The notes: generated by a model not told the origin, from the letters alone. A stretch of DNA of 7,193 nt from Bacteroidota bacterium (GCA_021789755.1 JAJYJD010000180.1:1-7193), one strand, 5' to 3'. Shown: positions 1 through 6,251, numbered from the stretch's first letter. Program-made: numbers and translations.

Positions 1-1
1 C

Positions 2-106
2 CTGCTGATAATCGATGCGGAAGACTTCAGCTACCTCCCCTATCATTTTACGGAGAACAGTATCACAAACGTGGTGAAAAATGGAACAGTTCTGGAATTC
101 CCTTGA
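2..106 (+). CDS. hutI: Imidazolonepropionase, C-terminal end (5' truncated by window)
   Basis: Only the last 34 codons are present, open from the window edge to TGA at 104-106. The visible peptide contains LLIIDAEDFSYLPYHF followed by VVKNGTVLEF. This matches the C-terminal end of HutI amidohydrolases, where an 'LDAxxYxxLPYHFGxN' stretch leads into the last beta-sandwich strand 'VIKNGxxV'. HutI hydrolyses 4-imidazolone-5-propionate to N-formimidoyl-L-glutamate, the third step of cytosolic histidine degradation. The next gene, an arginase-family protein of formimidoylglutamase type, starts 26 bases before this stop. Such an overlap fits translational coupling and supports the histidine-utilisation reading. 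The catalytic metal-binding part lies outside the window, so another amidohydrolase with a similar tail cannot be fully excluded. Confidence 0.75.
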   Translation: MLIIDAEDFSYLPYHFTENSITNVVKNGTVLEFP

Positions 107-1049
107 CGAACCCGACTCTTCACTCAAATATAAACGGAGTGAAACAGGAGATACGAGGTTCGGTGAGCTCGTCGAGACCAGGCGCGAGAAATTCGGCGAG
201 GAGTTCAAAGCCGTCGTAATCGGTTTCCCGTACGACGAGGGGACCGTTCGAAACAAGGGACGCGCAGGAAGTGCAGCAGGTCCGGATGAAATTCGCAGAT
301 CGTTTAACAGACTCACACCGACGAAGTCCGCCGCGATGACAGACGCCGATATGAAAATCTTCGATGCCGGCAACATAAAGAAACGGCTGAAGCTGGAAGA
401 TGCCCACATGAGATTAGAGGGTACGGTCAATTGGTTCCTGAAGTACGGTTATACGCCGATAGTGCTGGGAGGTAGTAACGACATGAGTTACGCCGATTTC
501 CGCGCTTGCGAGGCGGTGAGAGGACGGTGCGGCGCAATCAATATCGACTCTCATCTCGATGTGCGCGATTTCTCCAAGGGTATAAACAGCGGTACGCCGT
601 ACAGGATGCTCATCGAAGAGAAAATCCTTCGCGGCAGCGACTTCGCCGAATACGGGATCCAGGAGTTCGTGAACTCGAGAGAGCACCTCACGTACGTCCG
701 GGCTGCGAAGGCGCAGGTGTTTACGCTGACACAGATCCGCGCACAGCGTAATTCCGAATCGTTCATGGAAGCGTACAGGAACGTGAGCCGGGAGCCCGGG
801 AGTGTTTATGTGAGTTTCGATGTGGATAGTGTGCGGAGCTCGGATGCTCCGGGGGTCAGCGCGCCGACACCGACGGGACTCACAGCGGAGGAGATACTCG
901 AGTGTGCTTACCTCGCAGGAAGCGAGACCAAGACGGCGATGATAGACGTATGTGAGTTCAATCCGATGTACGATGTCGACGGCCACACGGCAAAGCTCGC
1001 CGCTATGATCGTGGCGAATTTCCTGGCCGGCCTGGCCAACAGGTATTGA
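81..1049 (+). CDS. hutG: Formimidoylglutamase-like arginase-family hydrolase
   Basis: This 322-residue protein belongs to the arginase/agmatinase/formimidoylglutamase (ureohydrolase) family, which uses a binuclear Mn site. Conserved blocks appear in order: GGSND (130-134), NIDSHLDVR (154-162, the DxHxD metal motif with D156, H158, D160), SFDVDS (245-250, metal ligands D247 and D249) followed by APGVSAPTPTGL (256-267), and DVCEFNP (289-295, with the conserved Glu at 292). Because it overlaps the hutI end by 26 bases, the likely reaction is N-formimidoyl-L-glutamate to glutamate plus formamide, the last step of histidine catabolism. The start at 81 has no clear Shine-Dalgarno; coupling to hutI would explain this. 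One oddity is Asn133 where most members have a metal-binding His (GG-D/G-H). Arginase or agmatinase activity is an alternative, less favoured by context. Confidence 0.82.
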   Translation: MEQFWNSLDEPDSSLKYKRSETGDTRFGELVETRREKFGEEFKAVVIGFPYDEGTVRNKGRAGSAAGPDEIRRSFNRLTPTKSAAMTDADMKIFDAGNIKKRLKLEDAHMRLEGTVNWFLKYGYTPIVLGGSNDMSYADFRACEAVRGRCGAINIDSHLDVRDFSKGINSGTPYRMLIEEKILRGSDFAEYGIQEFVNSREHLTYVRAAKAQVFTLTQIRAQRNSESFMEAYRNVSREPGSVYVSFDVDSVRSSDAPGVSAPTPTGLTAEEILECAYLAGSETKTAMIDVCEFNPMYDVDGHTAKLAAMIVANFLAGLANRY

Positions 1050-1055
1050 ACTGCG

Positions 1056-1085
1056 GTTTCACCGCTGAGGCGCCAAGGCGCAAAG
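1056..1085 (-). repeat. GxxExxY-associated repeat, copy R1 (inverted left end)
   Basis: This 30-bp repeat begins six bases after the hutG stop. Read on the minus strand it ends in GCGCCTCAGCGGTGAAAC and matches the plus-strand copy at 1582-1611 at 24 of 30 positions. It therefore forms the left arm of an inverted pair around the GxxExxY gene. Inside the unit an approximately 8-base GCG-centred module recurs, as in the CTTTGCGTCTCAGCG type of environmental repeats. Confidence 0.7.
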
Positions 1086-1156
1086 TATATTGATATTCTC
1101 CCGTCGGGCGAGAGACGGAATTTCAAAGGTGCATAGGGGGCGCTAAGATAGATTGG

Positions 1157-1185
1157 TTGGCCATCGTGGACATTTGTTCTATATT
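1157..1185 (+). promoter_or_regulatory. Candidate promoter of the GxxExxY gene
   Basis: TTGGCC at 1157-1162 and TATATT at 1180-1185 are separated by 17 bases, the preferred sigma-70-type spacing. The same -10 hexamer, TATATT, recurs at the tRNA promoter in this window. Transcription would begin at about 1192, just at the hairpin that precedes the ribosome binding site. The -35 match is partial, so this is a candidate only. Confidence 0.4.
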
Positions 1186-1190
1186 TCAAA

Positions 1191-1222
1191 CGGATAACGG
1201 AAGCGTTTCATCCGAAAGGAGG
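1191..1222 (+). promoter_or_regulatory. Leader hairpin followed directly by a strong ribosome binding site
   Basis: CGGAT (1191-1195) and AACG (1196-1199) can pair with CGTT (1204-1207) and ATCCG (1210-1214), closing a GAAG loop with a two-base bulge. The Shine-Dalgarno AAAGGAGG (1215-1222) starts at the next base and lies six bases before ATG 1229. It fixes that ATG as the start, rather than the in-frame ATG at 1157. Confidence 0.45.
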
Positions 1223-1228
1223 CTGGGA

Positions 1229-1513
1229 ATGGATAGGACGTACCTTAACAAGCTGTCAAAAGAGATCCTTGATGCGTGCATCGCGGTTCATAAGGCAATC
1301 GGACCGGGATTGCTTGAGTCGGTGTATGAAGCTTGCCTCATGCACGAATTCAAACTTCGGGGAATCAAAGCAAAGAACCAGGTTGTCTTGCCGCTAATCT
1401 ACAAAGGACAAGAAATTTCAAAGGACTTCAGGATAGACATTCTGGTGGAAGATGAAATAATCATCGAAGTGAAATCCGTGGATGCAATCCTGCCCGTCCA
1501 TGGGAAAGGATAA
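1229..1513 (+). CDS. GxxExxY family protein (PDDEXK_3-like), C-terminally truncated
   Basis: This 94-residue product starts at ATG 1229, six bases after AAAGGAGG. It carries the family signature GPGLLESVYEACL (residues about 26-38), where GLLESVY is the GxxExxY motif. Further on come FRIDILVEDEIIIEVKSV (about 69-86) and LPVH. The D-x(n)-E-x-K arrangement (RIDILV...IIEVK) is the nuclease-like core from which the Pfam PDDEXK_3 assignment of this family derives. Actual nuclease activity and substrate are not established for the family, as far as I know. Full-length members are about 120-130 residues and continue after 'VH' with a conserved EAQLLTYLK-type segment. Here the frame runs into the tandem repeat and stops after GKG, losing roughly 30 residues. 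The gene is probably decayed or inactive. It converges on ldcA. Confidence 0.78.
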   Translation: MDRTYLNKLSKEILDACIAVHKAIGPGLLESVYEACLMHEFKLRGIKAKNQVVLPLIYKGQEISKDFRIDILVEDEIIIEVKSVDAILPVHGKG

Positions 1514-1611
1514 TCATCTTCGCGCCTCAGCGTCTTTGCGGTGAAACATCCAGGAGCCCTACCATGGGAAGAGATAATCATCTTTGCGTCTCAGCGTCTT
1601 TGCGGTGAAAC
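1498..1611 (+). repeat. 64-bp-period tandem duplication carrying repeat copies R2 and R3
   Basis: Positions 1498-1547 and 1562-1611 match at 46 of 50 bases, with a period of 64. Each copy begins at CCATGGGAA and ends with the repeat unit whose 3' part is GCGTCTTTGCGGTGAAAC. R2 occupies 1518-1547 and R3 occupies 1582-1611; they match each other at 28 of 30 positions. The first copy supplies the last codons and stop of the truncated GxxExxY gene. The second ends two bases before the ldcA stop codon on the other strand. Confidence 0.85.
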
Positions 1612-1612
1612 C

Positions 1613-2557
1613 TCAGCTAACCGCGGGTTCGTCGATGGAGAACTGCCGCTTCACCGGGTCTATAGAAGCCATCACTCCAATTGGCAGGGTCATCTTCACC
1701 GGCACATGGCCGTAGGCAAGGTTGGAGACTGAAGGTTTCCCCATCGAGAGGATATCCTCGCGCAGTATTTGGTCGAGCGTACGGTGAGGTTTGTCGGGCT
1801 CTTCGGGAGCACAGTTGGTGAACTGTCCGAGCGCGAACGCCGACACTTTATCCAGGATACCGGCGAGTCGAAGTTGCGTCAGCATCCTGTCGATTGAATA
1901 GGGCTCCTCGGAAACTTCCTCTATAAGGAGGAGGCTGCCGTCGAAATCAGGTACATATTTAGTCCCGAGGATAGAGGTAATAAGGGAGAGGTTTCCCCCG
2001 ATGATTCGCCCCTTTGCACTTATTTTACCCCTGAATACCGGTTTAGAATCTTTTTGTATTTTCAGCCGGCCCGGAGTCTTGTCGTGTGTCACCATGTCGA
2101 AGAACGTGGTTTCGCTGTAGGGATCGATTTTGTCCCCGAATTCCATCGCGACCATCGGTCCGCTGAAGGTCACGAGTCCGGTCTTTTTCAAGATTGCCAT
2201 GTGAAGCGCAGTGATGTCCGAATAGCCGACGAGTATTTTCGGATTCCTTCTTATCGCGCCGTAGTCGAGTCGGTCGAGAATCCTCGACGACCCATATCCG
2301 CCGCGTGAGCAGATTATCGCTTTGACATTTTTGTTTTTAAACGCCTCATTGAGATCCCCCGCGCGTTCTTCGTCAGTGCCTGCGAGATAGCCGGCCACAT
2401 TGCGGGCGTTCTTGCCGACGGTCACCCTGTATCCGAGTGACTCGAAGTACCGGACGCCGGAGTCGACTTTTGAAGTGTCAGTAGGAGAACTTGCCGGTGA
2501 CACGATGGATATGAGATCGCCTTTTCTAAGGCGCGGGGGTTTCACGACATTGAGCAT
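1613..2557 (-). CDS. ldcA: LD-carboxypeptidase (muramoyltetrapeptide carboxypeptidase), peptidase family S66
   Basis: This 314-residue protein removes the terminal D-alanine from the L,D-linked murein tetrapeptide during peptidoglycan recycling and is normally cytoplasmic. The S66 landmarks are present in order: LRKGDLISIVSPASSP (10-25), SRGGYGSSRILDRLDY (84-99), the nucleophile motif GYSDIT with Ser113, GGNLSLITSILGT (187-199), LLIEEVSEEPYSIDRMLTQL (210-229) with the catalytic Glu213, and AYGHVPVKMTLPIG (281-294) with His284. All three members of the Ser-Glu-His triad are therefore retained and the length is typical. ATG 2557 was chosen because homologues begin just before 'KPPRLRKGD'. The longer reading from TTG 2641 would translate a repeat copy. 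No Shine-Dalgarno is visible. The gene stands alone and converges on the hut genes, so no operon context helps; a related S66 microcin-C-type self-immunity hydrolase is possible but less likely. Confidence 0.9.
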   Translation of the reverse strand: MLNVVKPPRLRKGDLISIVSPASSPTDTSKVDSGVRYFESLGYRVTVGKNARNVAGYLAGTDEERAGDLNEAFKNKNVKAIICSRGGYGSSRILDRLDYGAIRRNPKILVGYSDITALHMAILKKTGLVTFSGPMVAMEFGDKIDPYSETTFFDMVTHDKTPGRLKIQKDSKPVFRGKISAKGRIIGGNLSLITSILGTKYVPDFDGSLLLIEEVSEEPYSIDRMLTQLRLAGILDKVSAFALGQFTNCAPEEPDKPHRTLDQILREDILSMGKPSVSNLAYGHVPVKMTLPIGVMASIDPVKRQFSIDEPAVS

Positions 2558-2618
2558 GCAGATGTTTTTACAAAAATAGCTCAACCGTGACCCAACATGC
2601 AAGCTGGCTTTTGGTATT

Positions 2619-2643
2619 GCCGCAATGGCGCCAGGACGCAAAG
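2619..2643 (-). repeat. GxxExxY-associated repeat, copy R4 (partial)
   Basis: Read on the minus strand, this 25-base segment begins CTTTGCGTCCTGGCGCC and matches the first 25 bases of R3 at 19 positions. It lies upstream of ldcA, between that gene and tRNA-Phe, in the same orientation as R1. It makes an inverted pair with R5 at 2742-2771. Confidence 0.55.
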
Positions 2644-2741
2644 AAGGAATATATTACTCCAATGGAAGGGCCATAATTCCTTTCGCGTTTCATAGCGGAT
2701 TCAGTTTGGTTTCCTGCCCCCCCGTTGCAAGTACTATCAAT

Positions 2742-2771
2742 CTTCGCGGCTTACCGTCTCCGAGGTGAAAT
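2742..2771 (+). repeat. GxxExxY-associated repeat, copy R5 (diverged)
   Basis: This segment ends in GTCTCCGAGGTGAAAT and matches R3 at 22 of 30 positions. With R4 it encloses about 98 bases with no coding potential and a run of seven C at 2717-2723. Apart from this pair and the tRNA promoter I see nothing else in the 2558-2833 intergenic region. Confidence 0.45.
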
Positions 2772-2790
2772 CATCGGGCCAAGAAAAATC

Positions 2791-2819
2791 TTGAAGAATT
2801 GGGCGTTTTAGGGTATATT
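2791..2819 (+). promoter_or_regulatory. Candidate promoter of tRNA-Phe
   Basis: TTGAAG (2791-2796) and TATATT (2814-2819) are 17 bases apart, and the -10 element lies 14 bases before the mature tRNA. This is good sigma-70-like spacing with 4/6 and 5/6 consensus matches. The short leader expected between start point and tRNA would run from about 2826 to 2833. Confidence 0.55.
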
Positions 2820-2833
2820 ATTTTTTCAATTCC

Positions 2834-2906
<73 letters not shown>

Positions 2907-2986
2907 CGAAAGCCTCCCGATTCACACGAATTCCCAACAGTCTTTCACCGCGATTTTCTTGTCTGAGACATGGGGACTGAAAGTAG

Positions 2987-3020
2987 AGTCACCACTTTAG
3001 TCACCACTTCCCCGGTGACT
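2987..3020 (+). repeat. 12-bp-period direct repeat with overlapping hairpin
   Basis: AGTCACCACTT occurs at 2987-2997 and again at 2999-3009. The second copy also starts a dyad, AGTCACC (2999-3005) with GGTGACT (3014-3020), seven base pairs around an eight-base loop. The site lies between tRNA-Phe and the integrase remnant, where elements of this kind carry integrase-binding or regulatory sites. That function is inferred from position only. Confidence 0.5.
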
Positions 3021-3064
3021 TTCCGAACTCCTTGAATCACACTTAACCATTAAGGAGCAAGGTA

Positions 3065-3208
3065 ATGTTTTTATCCAAAAGACCAAACGGGATTTACTAC
3101 CTGTACTATCACGATTGCAACGGAAATCGGCAGAAGATATCTACGAGATCACCGAACAAGTCGGATGCTCTCATGACCTGCCCCTACAACCTCTGGCAGA
3201 TGACCTGA
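3065..3208 (+). pseudogene. Tyrosine recombinase/phage-type integrase, N-terminal remnant
   Basis: An ATG at 3065, seven bases after AAGGAG (3052-3057), opens a 47-codon frame. It begins MFLSKRPNGIYYLYY and continues with NGNRQKISTRSPNKSDAL. This is the typical N-terminal arm-binding strand region of tyrosine site-specific recombinases, with a pattern like 'MFLxKRxNGxYYLxY...GKRxKxSTxxxxKxDALKFL'. Similarity ends after residue 36 and a stop follows at 3206-3208. The SAM-like and catalytic domains are absent from the window, so the gene is a stub. A good ribosome binding site and a position 158 bases after tRNA-Phe support an origin in an element that integrated at the tRNA 3' end and later lost most of its sequence. 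No second copy of the tRNA 3' end was found in the window. Confidence 0.65.
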
Positions 3209-3435
3209 TTTACTCCTTCATGCAGGGAGTTCACGACATCCCGCTGAAATGCTTACGTCAATAAACATGTATCAATTAAAATATTCAATCTCTTAATCGA
3301 CTTTTTCAGCGTGAACTAATTATCTCCATCTTCTTCGTGCCATCTTGCGGAATCCCTCCATTCTTGCAATATTAGTTGCAAGCAGGGACAGGGACTGGAC
3401 ATTCCCTTTTTGTGAAACTAAAGAACGGTCGTACC
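3209..3435. other. Non-coding, AT-rich interval before the secreted protein gene
   Basis: No gene is convincing here. An eight-base inverted repeat, CGCTGAAA (3242-3249) with TTTCAGCG (3304-3311), encloses 54 AT-rich bases. TTGCAA occurs twice at 3364-3381 with a six-base spacer. AGGGA (3390-3394) can pair with TCCCT (3403-3407), followed by more T. One of these may belong to the promoter or operator of the downstream gene, but no clear -35/-10 pair could be chosen. Confidence 0.35.
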
Positions 3436-6141
3436 ATGAAAACTCGTCTTGCAATACTGCTAATAATTCTTCAGTTAATCCCCATGGTTTACTCATTCGC
3501 ACAGGGAAAAGTCTACATCGTGCTCGGCTCGGATACGGGAATCTGGGACGGGCTGAACGTCGACACCTATCACGATCATTACGGGTTCGGGCTGTATACC
3601 GATCCGAGTATGAACGGCTATAAGGTTATGGACCCGTCGTTCAGGAACCGGCTTACTGATTCTTACGGACAGACGGTAAAGCTGACCTGGTGGATAATGG
3701 GCGGCAATACCTTCCGCTATGCGACGAACAACAACGTCCCGCTCGATAACACGATGGTCCTTTATCTCATGAAGAAATATCACGGGGACGCCATCGCGCA
3801 GTGGGGCGACGAAGTCACCCTTCATTACCACGACTGGATTTGGTCCGACTTCAACGGCGACGGCAAGTATTACTGGAACCAGTCGACGAAGTTTTCCGAA
3901 TTCAAGGAGGATTTCGACCTGGTGCTGGCGCAGTACCTCCTCGAAGAGAACGTCTTTCCCGTATCATTCCGCAGCGGCTGGCATTACATGGACAACGACT
4001 GGCAGAATTACCTGAATACTCTGATCCCATTCAGTATGCACGACGACTACCCGAATGTCCGCGCAGATACCGTTGAGCCTCTCGACAACATATATGATTG
4101 GTCGAAGTCATCGAGTGAGTTTGTCCCGTTTCATCCATCCACAACCAACTATCAGCTTCCCGGCGACGGGAAAGGATGGGACAACAGGTCGATATACATG
4201 GCGAACATGGACACGACGCTGATGTCCCACGTCTTCTCGCAGGCCCAAAAAGGGATCGACCAGGTGGTCTGCATGTGGGCGCATCTCCCGGAGGACAACT
4301 ACCTCGACAACGTCTCCAGGATAGACAGCATTCTTCACGTGACTGCCGCAAAATATCCGAACATAAAATTCAGGTACTGTACCGCCGTCGAAGCGATGCA
4401 GAGATGGTTGAACGCCACAGGCCTTCCTAAGCCTCAGTTGAATTTTCAATACGAACAGAACGGCGGCAATATCGATTTCGTCATAACGACAAATGAGCCG
4501 ATATTTCAGGCGGCACCTTTCCTCGCTGTCAAGGACATGAACGGCAACTATTCGATCGTCCCGTGCCAGTCGACCGGAACCAACACATGGAAGTCCACAT
4601 TATCATTCGACGTCGGCTCACTCGCGAAAGCGGGAGTAGCAGTAACAGATACCGTGGGCAACCTGTCGACCGCGTACATCAGGTTCGTCCCGGACGACAT
4701 TTATATAGACAACGCCGACAGCGGTTACGCGGAGACGAGAGGGAACTGGTCGACCTCTTCCAATGCCGCGTGGGGGACCGACTCCAGGCAGGCCGTGCTC
4801 GGAACGAATGACACGGCGGAGGTAGCCTGGACCCCCGACATCAGTCAGACCCGTCGTTACAGCATCTTCGTACAGGTGCCGAAGGTCTCGGATCCGGTCA
4901 GCCATACACGAATCAGAATTTACTCCGCTGGACATGCGATCGATTCCACATTCTTCAATGCCCCGCTTCCTGACAACCAGTGGGTGTACGTCGGTACCGA
5001 AATGCTCGACTCCGCGGCGGTGAACAGGATTGACATGACCGAATACACAGACGGGATCAGCGGCGGCACAGCAGTAGCGGACGTAATAAAACTCACTGCG
5101 CTAGTGACGGACCGAAGACTGTCGATACCGCAAAGCCCGATCGACTTCGGGATGGTGAGTCAAGACGATTCGGCCTCTTACAATCTCGAGCTTGAGAACT
5201 CCGGGGTGAAGACTTTGACGATAAGCGGCATCGCCTCACCCAACTTCAGGATCACCACAACCGCGGTCTTCCCCGCTACGGTTCCGGCGATGGGAAGCAT
5301 CACGGTCCCGCTCTTACTGCATCCCTCCAGCATGGGCAAAGTGAGCGACACACTCTACGTGTACAGTAACGATTCGCTGAACGCGGTTTACGCCGTTCCG
5401 TTCATGTCGGTCGTGCGGTCCTACTTCAAGGTTGTCGACAACGGCGACAGCACGAGCTACACTGAAGTCGGCACGTGGGCCTTCAGCAATTCCTCGGGAT
5501 TCGGAGGATCGAGCCGGTACGCCTACCTACACCAATCTCCTCCCGCGAGTGCGACATACACGACGATGCTCAACCGGAGCGGAATATACGACATCCTGGA
5601 GACTGTGCCGTTAACTGTCAACGCTTGCAAACAGGCGCTTTACATACTGAGCCTCGACAACATCCCGCTCGACTCGATTTACGTCGACCAGAACGCGGGC
5701 AGCGGCAACTGGGTCACGATCGGGAGATCATACCTTCCCGCTGGAGTGCCGGTCGAGCTCAAGGTCATGGATTCCGGCGAGAACACTTCCAACGTGGTTT
5801 TGAGGGCCGACGCGATCCAGTTCTCGCTCGTTAAGGAGATAACGAAAGTCGACGGACCCGGAGAGGCGGGAATCCCCGTCAAGTTCAGTCTCGAGCAGAA
5901 TTATCCGAACCCATTCAATCCGACAACGGCCATTAGCTATCAGCTTCCAGCCGCCGGCAAGGTTGTGTTGAAAGTGTACGATGTGCTTGGTAGAGAAGTG
6001 GCGGCGCTCGTAAATGGAGAGCAGAACCCCGGCGTGTACTCTGTGACTTTTGACGCCAGCAGACTTCCGAGCGGCGTGTACTTCTACAGGATAGACTCGG
6101 GCGCTTACACGGCGACGAAAAAGATGGTATTGATTAAATAG
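3436..6141 (+). CDS. Secreted multidomain NodB-like polysaccharide deacetylase with T9SS sorting domain
   Basis: The 901-residue protein starts at ATG 3436, because MKTRLAILLIILQLIPMVYS is a clear Sec signal peptide ending near FAQ (21-23); the in-frame ATG at 3376 would bury it. Residues about 24-330 resemble the NodB-type deacetylase barrel: an Asp-bearing first strand (VYIVLGSDT, D33), GDEVTLHYHDW (124-134, metal-type HxH at 130/132), SFRSGWHYMD (177-186) and MWAHLPED (280-287). A DFNGDGK calcium-loop-like insert follows at 138-144. Then come a beta-rich linker (331-418), a golvesin-like domain (about 420-556: IDNADSGY...GNW...ADVIKLTA), an ASH/choice-of-anchor-D-like domain (563-660: IDFGMVSQDDS...SND), a second golvesin-like domain (663-797) and the T9SS type A sorting domain (about 818-901: NYPNPFNPTT, VYDVLGREVA, LPSGVYFYRI). 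It is therefore exported across the outer membrane and probably surface-attached or released. Polysaccharide deacetylation is inferred; the substrate is unknown. The gene appears monocistronic, ending at the terminator at 6252-6289. Confidence 0.8.
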   Translation: MKTRLAILLIILQLIPMVYSFAQGKVYIVLGSDTGIWDGLNVDTYHDHYGFGLYTDPSMNGYKVMDPSFRNRLTDSYGQTVKLTWWIMGGNTFRYATNNNVPLDNTMVLYLMKKYHGDAIAQWGDEVTLHYHDWIWSDFNGDGKYYWNQSTKFSEFKEDFDLVLAQYLLEENVFPVSFRSGWHYMDNDWQNYLNTLIPFSMHDDYPNVRADTVEPLDNIYDWSKSSSEFVPFHPSTTNYQLPGDGKGWDNRSIYMANMDTTLMSHVFSQAQKGIDQVVCMWAHLPEDNYLDNVSRIDSILHVTAAKYPNIKFRYCTAVEAMQRWLNATGLPKPQLNFQYEQNGGNIDFVITTNEPIFQAAPFLAVKDMNGNYSIVPCQSTGTNTWKSTLSFDVGSLAKAGVAVTDTVGNLSTAYIRFVPDDIYIDNADSGYAETRGNWSTSSNAAWGTDSRQAVLGTNDTAEVAWTPDISQTRRYSIFVQVPKVSDPVSHTRIRIYSAGHAIDSTFFNAPLPDNQWVYVGTEMLDSAAVNRIDMTEYTDGISGGTAVADVIKLTALVTDRRLSIPQSPIDFGMVSQDDSASYNLELENSGVKTLTISGIASPNFRITTTAVFPATVPAMGSITVPLLLHPSSMGKVSDTLYVYSNDSLNAVYAVPFMSVVRSYFKVVDNGDSTSYTEVGTWAFSNSSGFGGSSRYAYLHQSPPASATYTTMLNRSGIYDILETVPLTVNACKQALYILSLDNIPLDSIYVDQNAGSGNWVTIGRSYLPAGVPVELKVMDSGENTSNVVLRADAIQFSLVKEITKVDGPGEAGIPVKFSLEQNYPNPFNPTTAISYQLPAAGKVVLKVYDVLGREVAALVNGEQNPGVYSVTFDASRLPSGVYFYRIDSGAYTATKKMVLIK

Positions 6142-6251
6142 TGGTGAGTAATGCGCGATTGCCTGCCGGAAACAGGTTGAAATCGGGAAAGAGGCGTACT
6201 TGATAATGGGAGCGCCGGTAAAGAGCTACACGATTGGCTGGAAGTGAAATT

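Larger units (their letters stand above)
1056..1611 (+). mobile_element. Candidate repeat-bracketed GxxExxY cassette
   Basis: The segment starts with inverted repeat R1, carries its own promoter-like signal, a strong ribosome binding site and a truncated GxxExxY gene, and ends in two tandem copies of the same repeat (R2, R3) in the opposite orientation. It fills the whole space between the convergent stops of hutG (1049) and ldcA (1613) without damaging either. That is what one expects of an inserted or spreading cassette. No transposase is present and no target-site duplication was found, so mobility is inferred from repeat symmetry only. A passive repeat family that tends to flank such genes is the alternative. 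Confidence 0.4.

Noticed and set aside
414..986. 190-codon minus-strand open frame
   Set aside because: It lies wholly inside hutG, whose plus-strand product has all arginase-family motifs; this frame has no recognisable family pattern.
1101..1118. CCGTC/GACGG hairpin after hutG as a terminator
   Set aside because: The five-pair stem is not followed by a T-run on either strand.
1498..1611. CRISPR-like array
   Set aside because: Only two near-identical units exist and the spacer part is not unique repeat-spacer structure; the 64-bp period is a tandem duplication.
2558..2641. 28-residue N-terminal extension of ldcA from TTG 2641
   Set aside because: It would translate repeat copy R4, and S66 homologues start near the 'KPPRLRKGD' segment, so ATG 2557 is preferred.
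3170..3264. Shifted-frame continuation of the integrase remnant
   Set aside because: A different frame stays open for about 30 codons after the similarity ends, but its residues do not resemble the integrase core, so a simple frameshift is not supported.
3383..3411. REP-like or terminator-like AGGGACAGGGACTGG segment
   Set aside because: The possible stem has only five pairs and there is no partner copy in the window, so neither a REP element nor a terminator can be supported.
3376..3435. Longer start (ATG 3376) for the secreted protein
   Set aside because: It adds 20 polar residues ahead of a clear signal peptide, which would then not be N-terminal.
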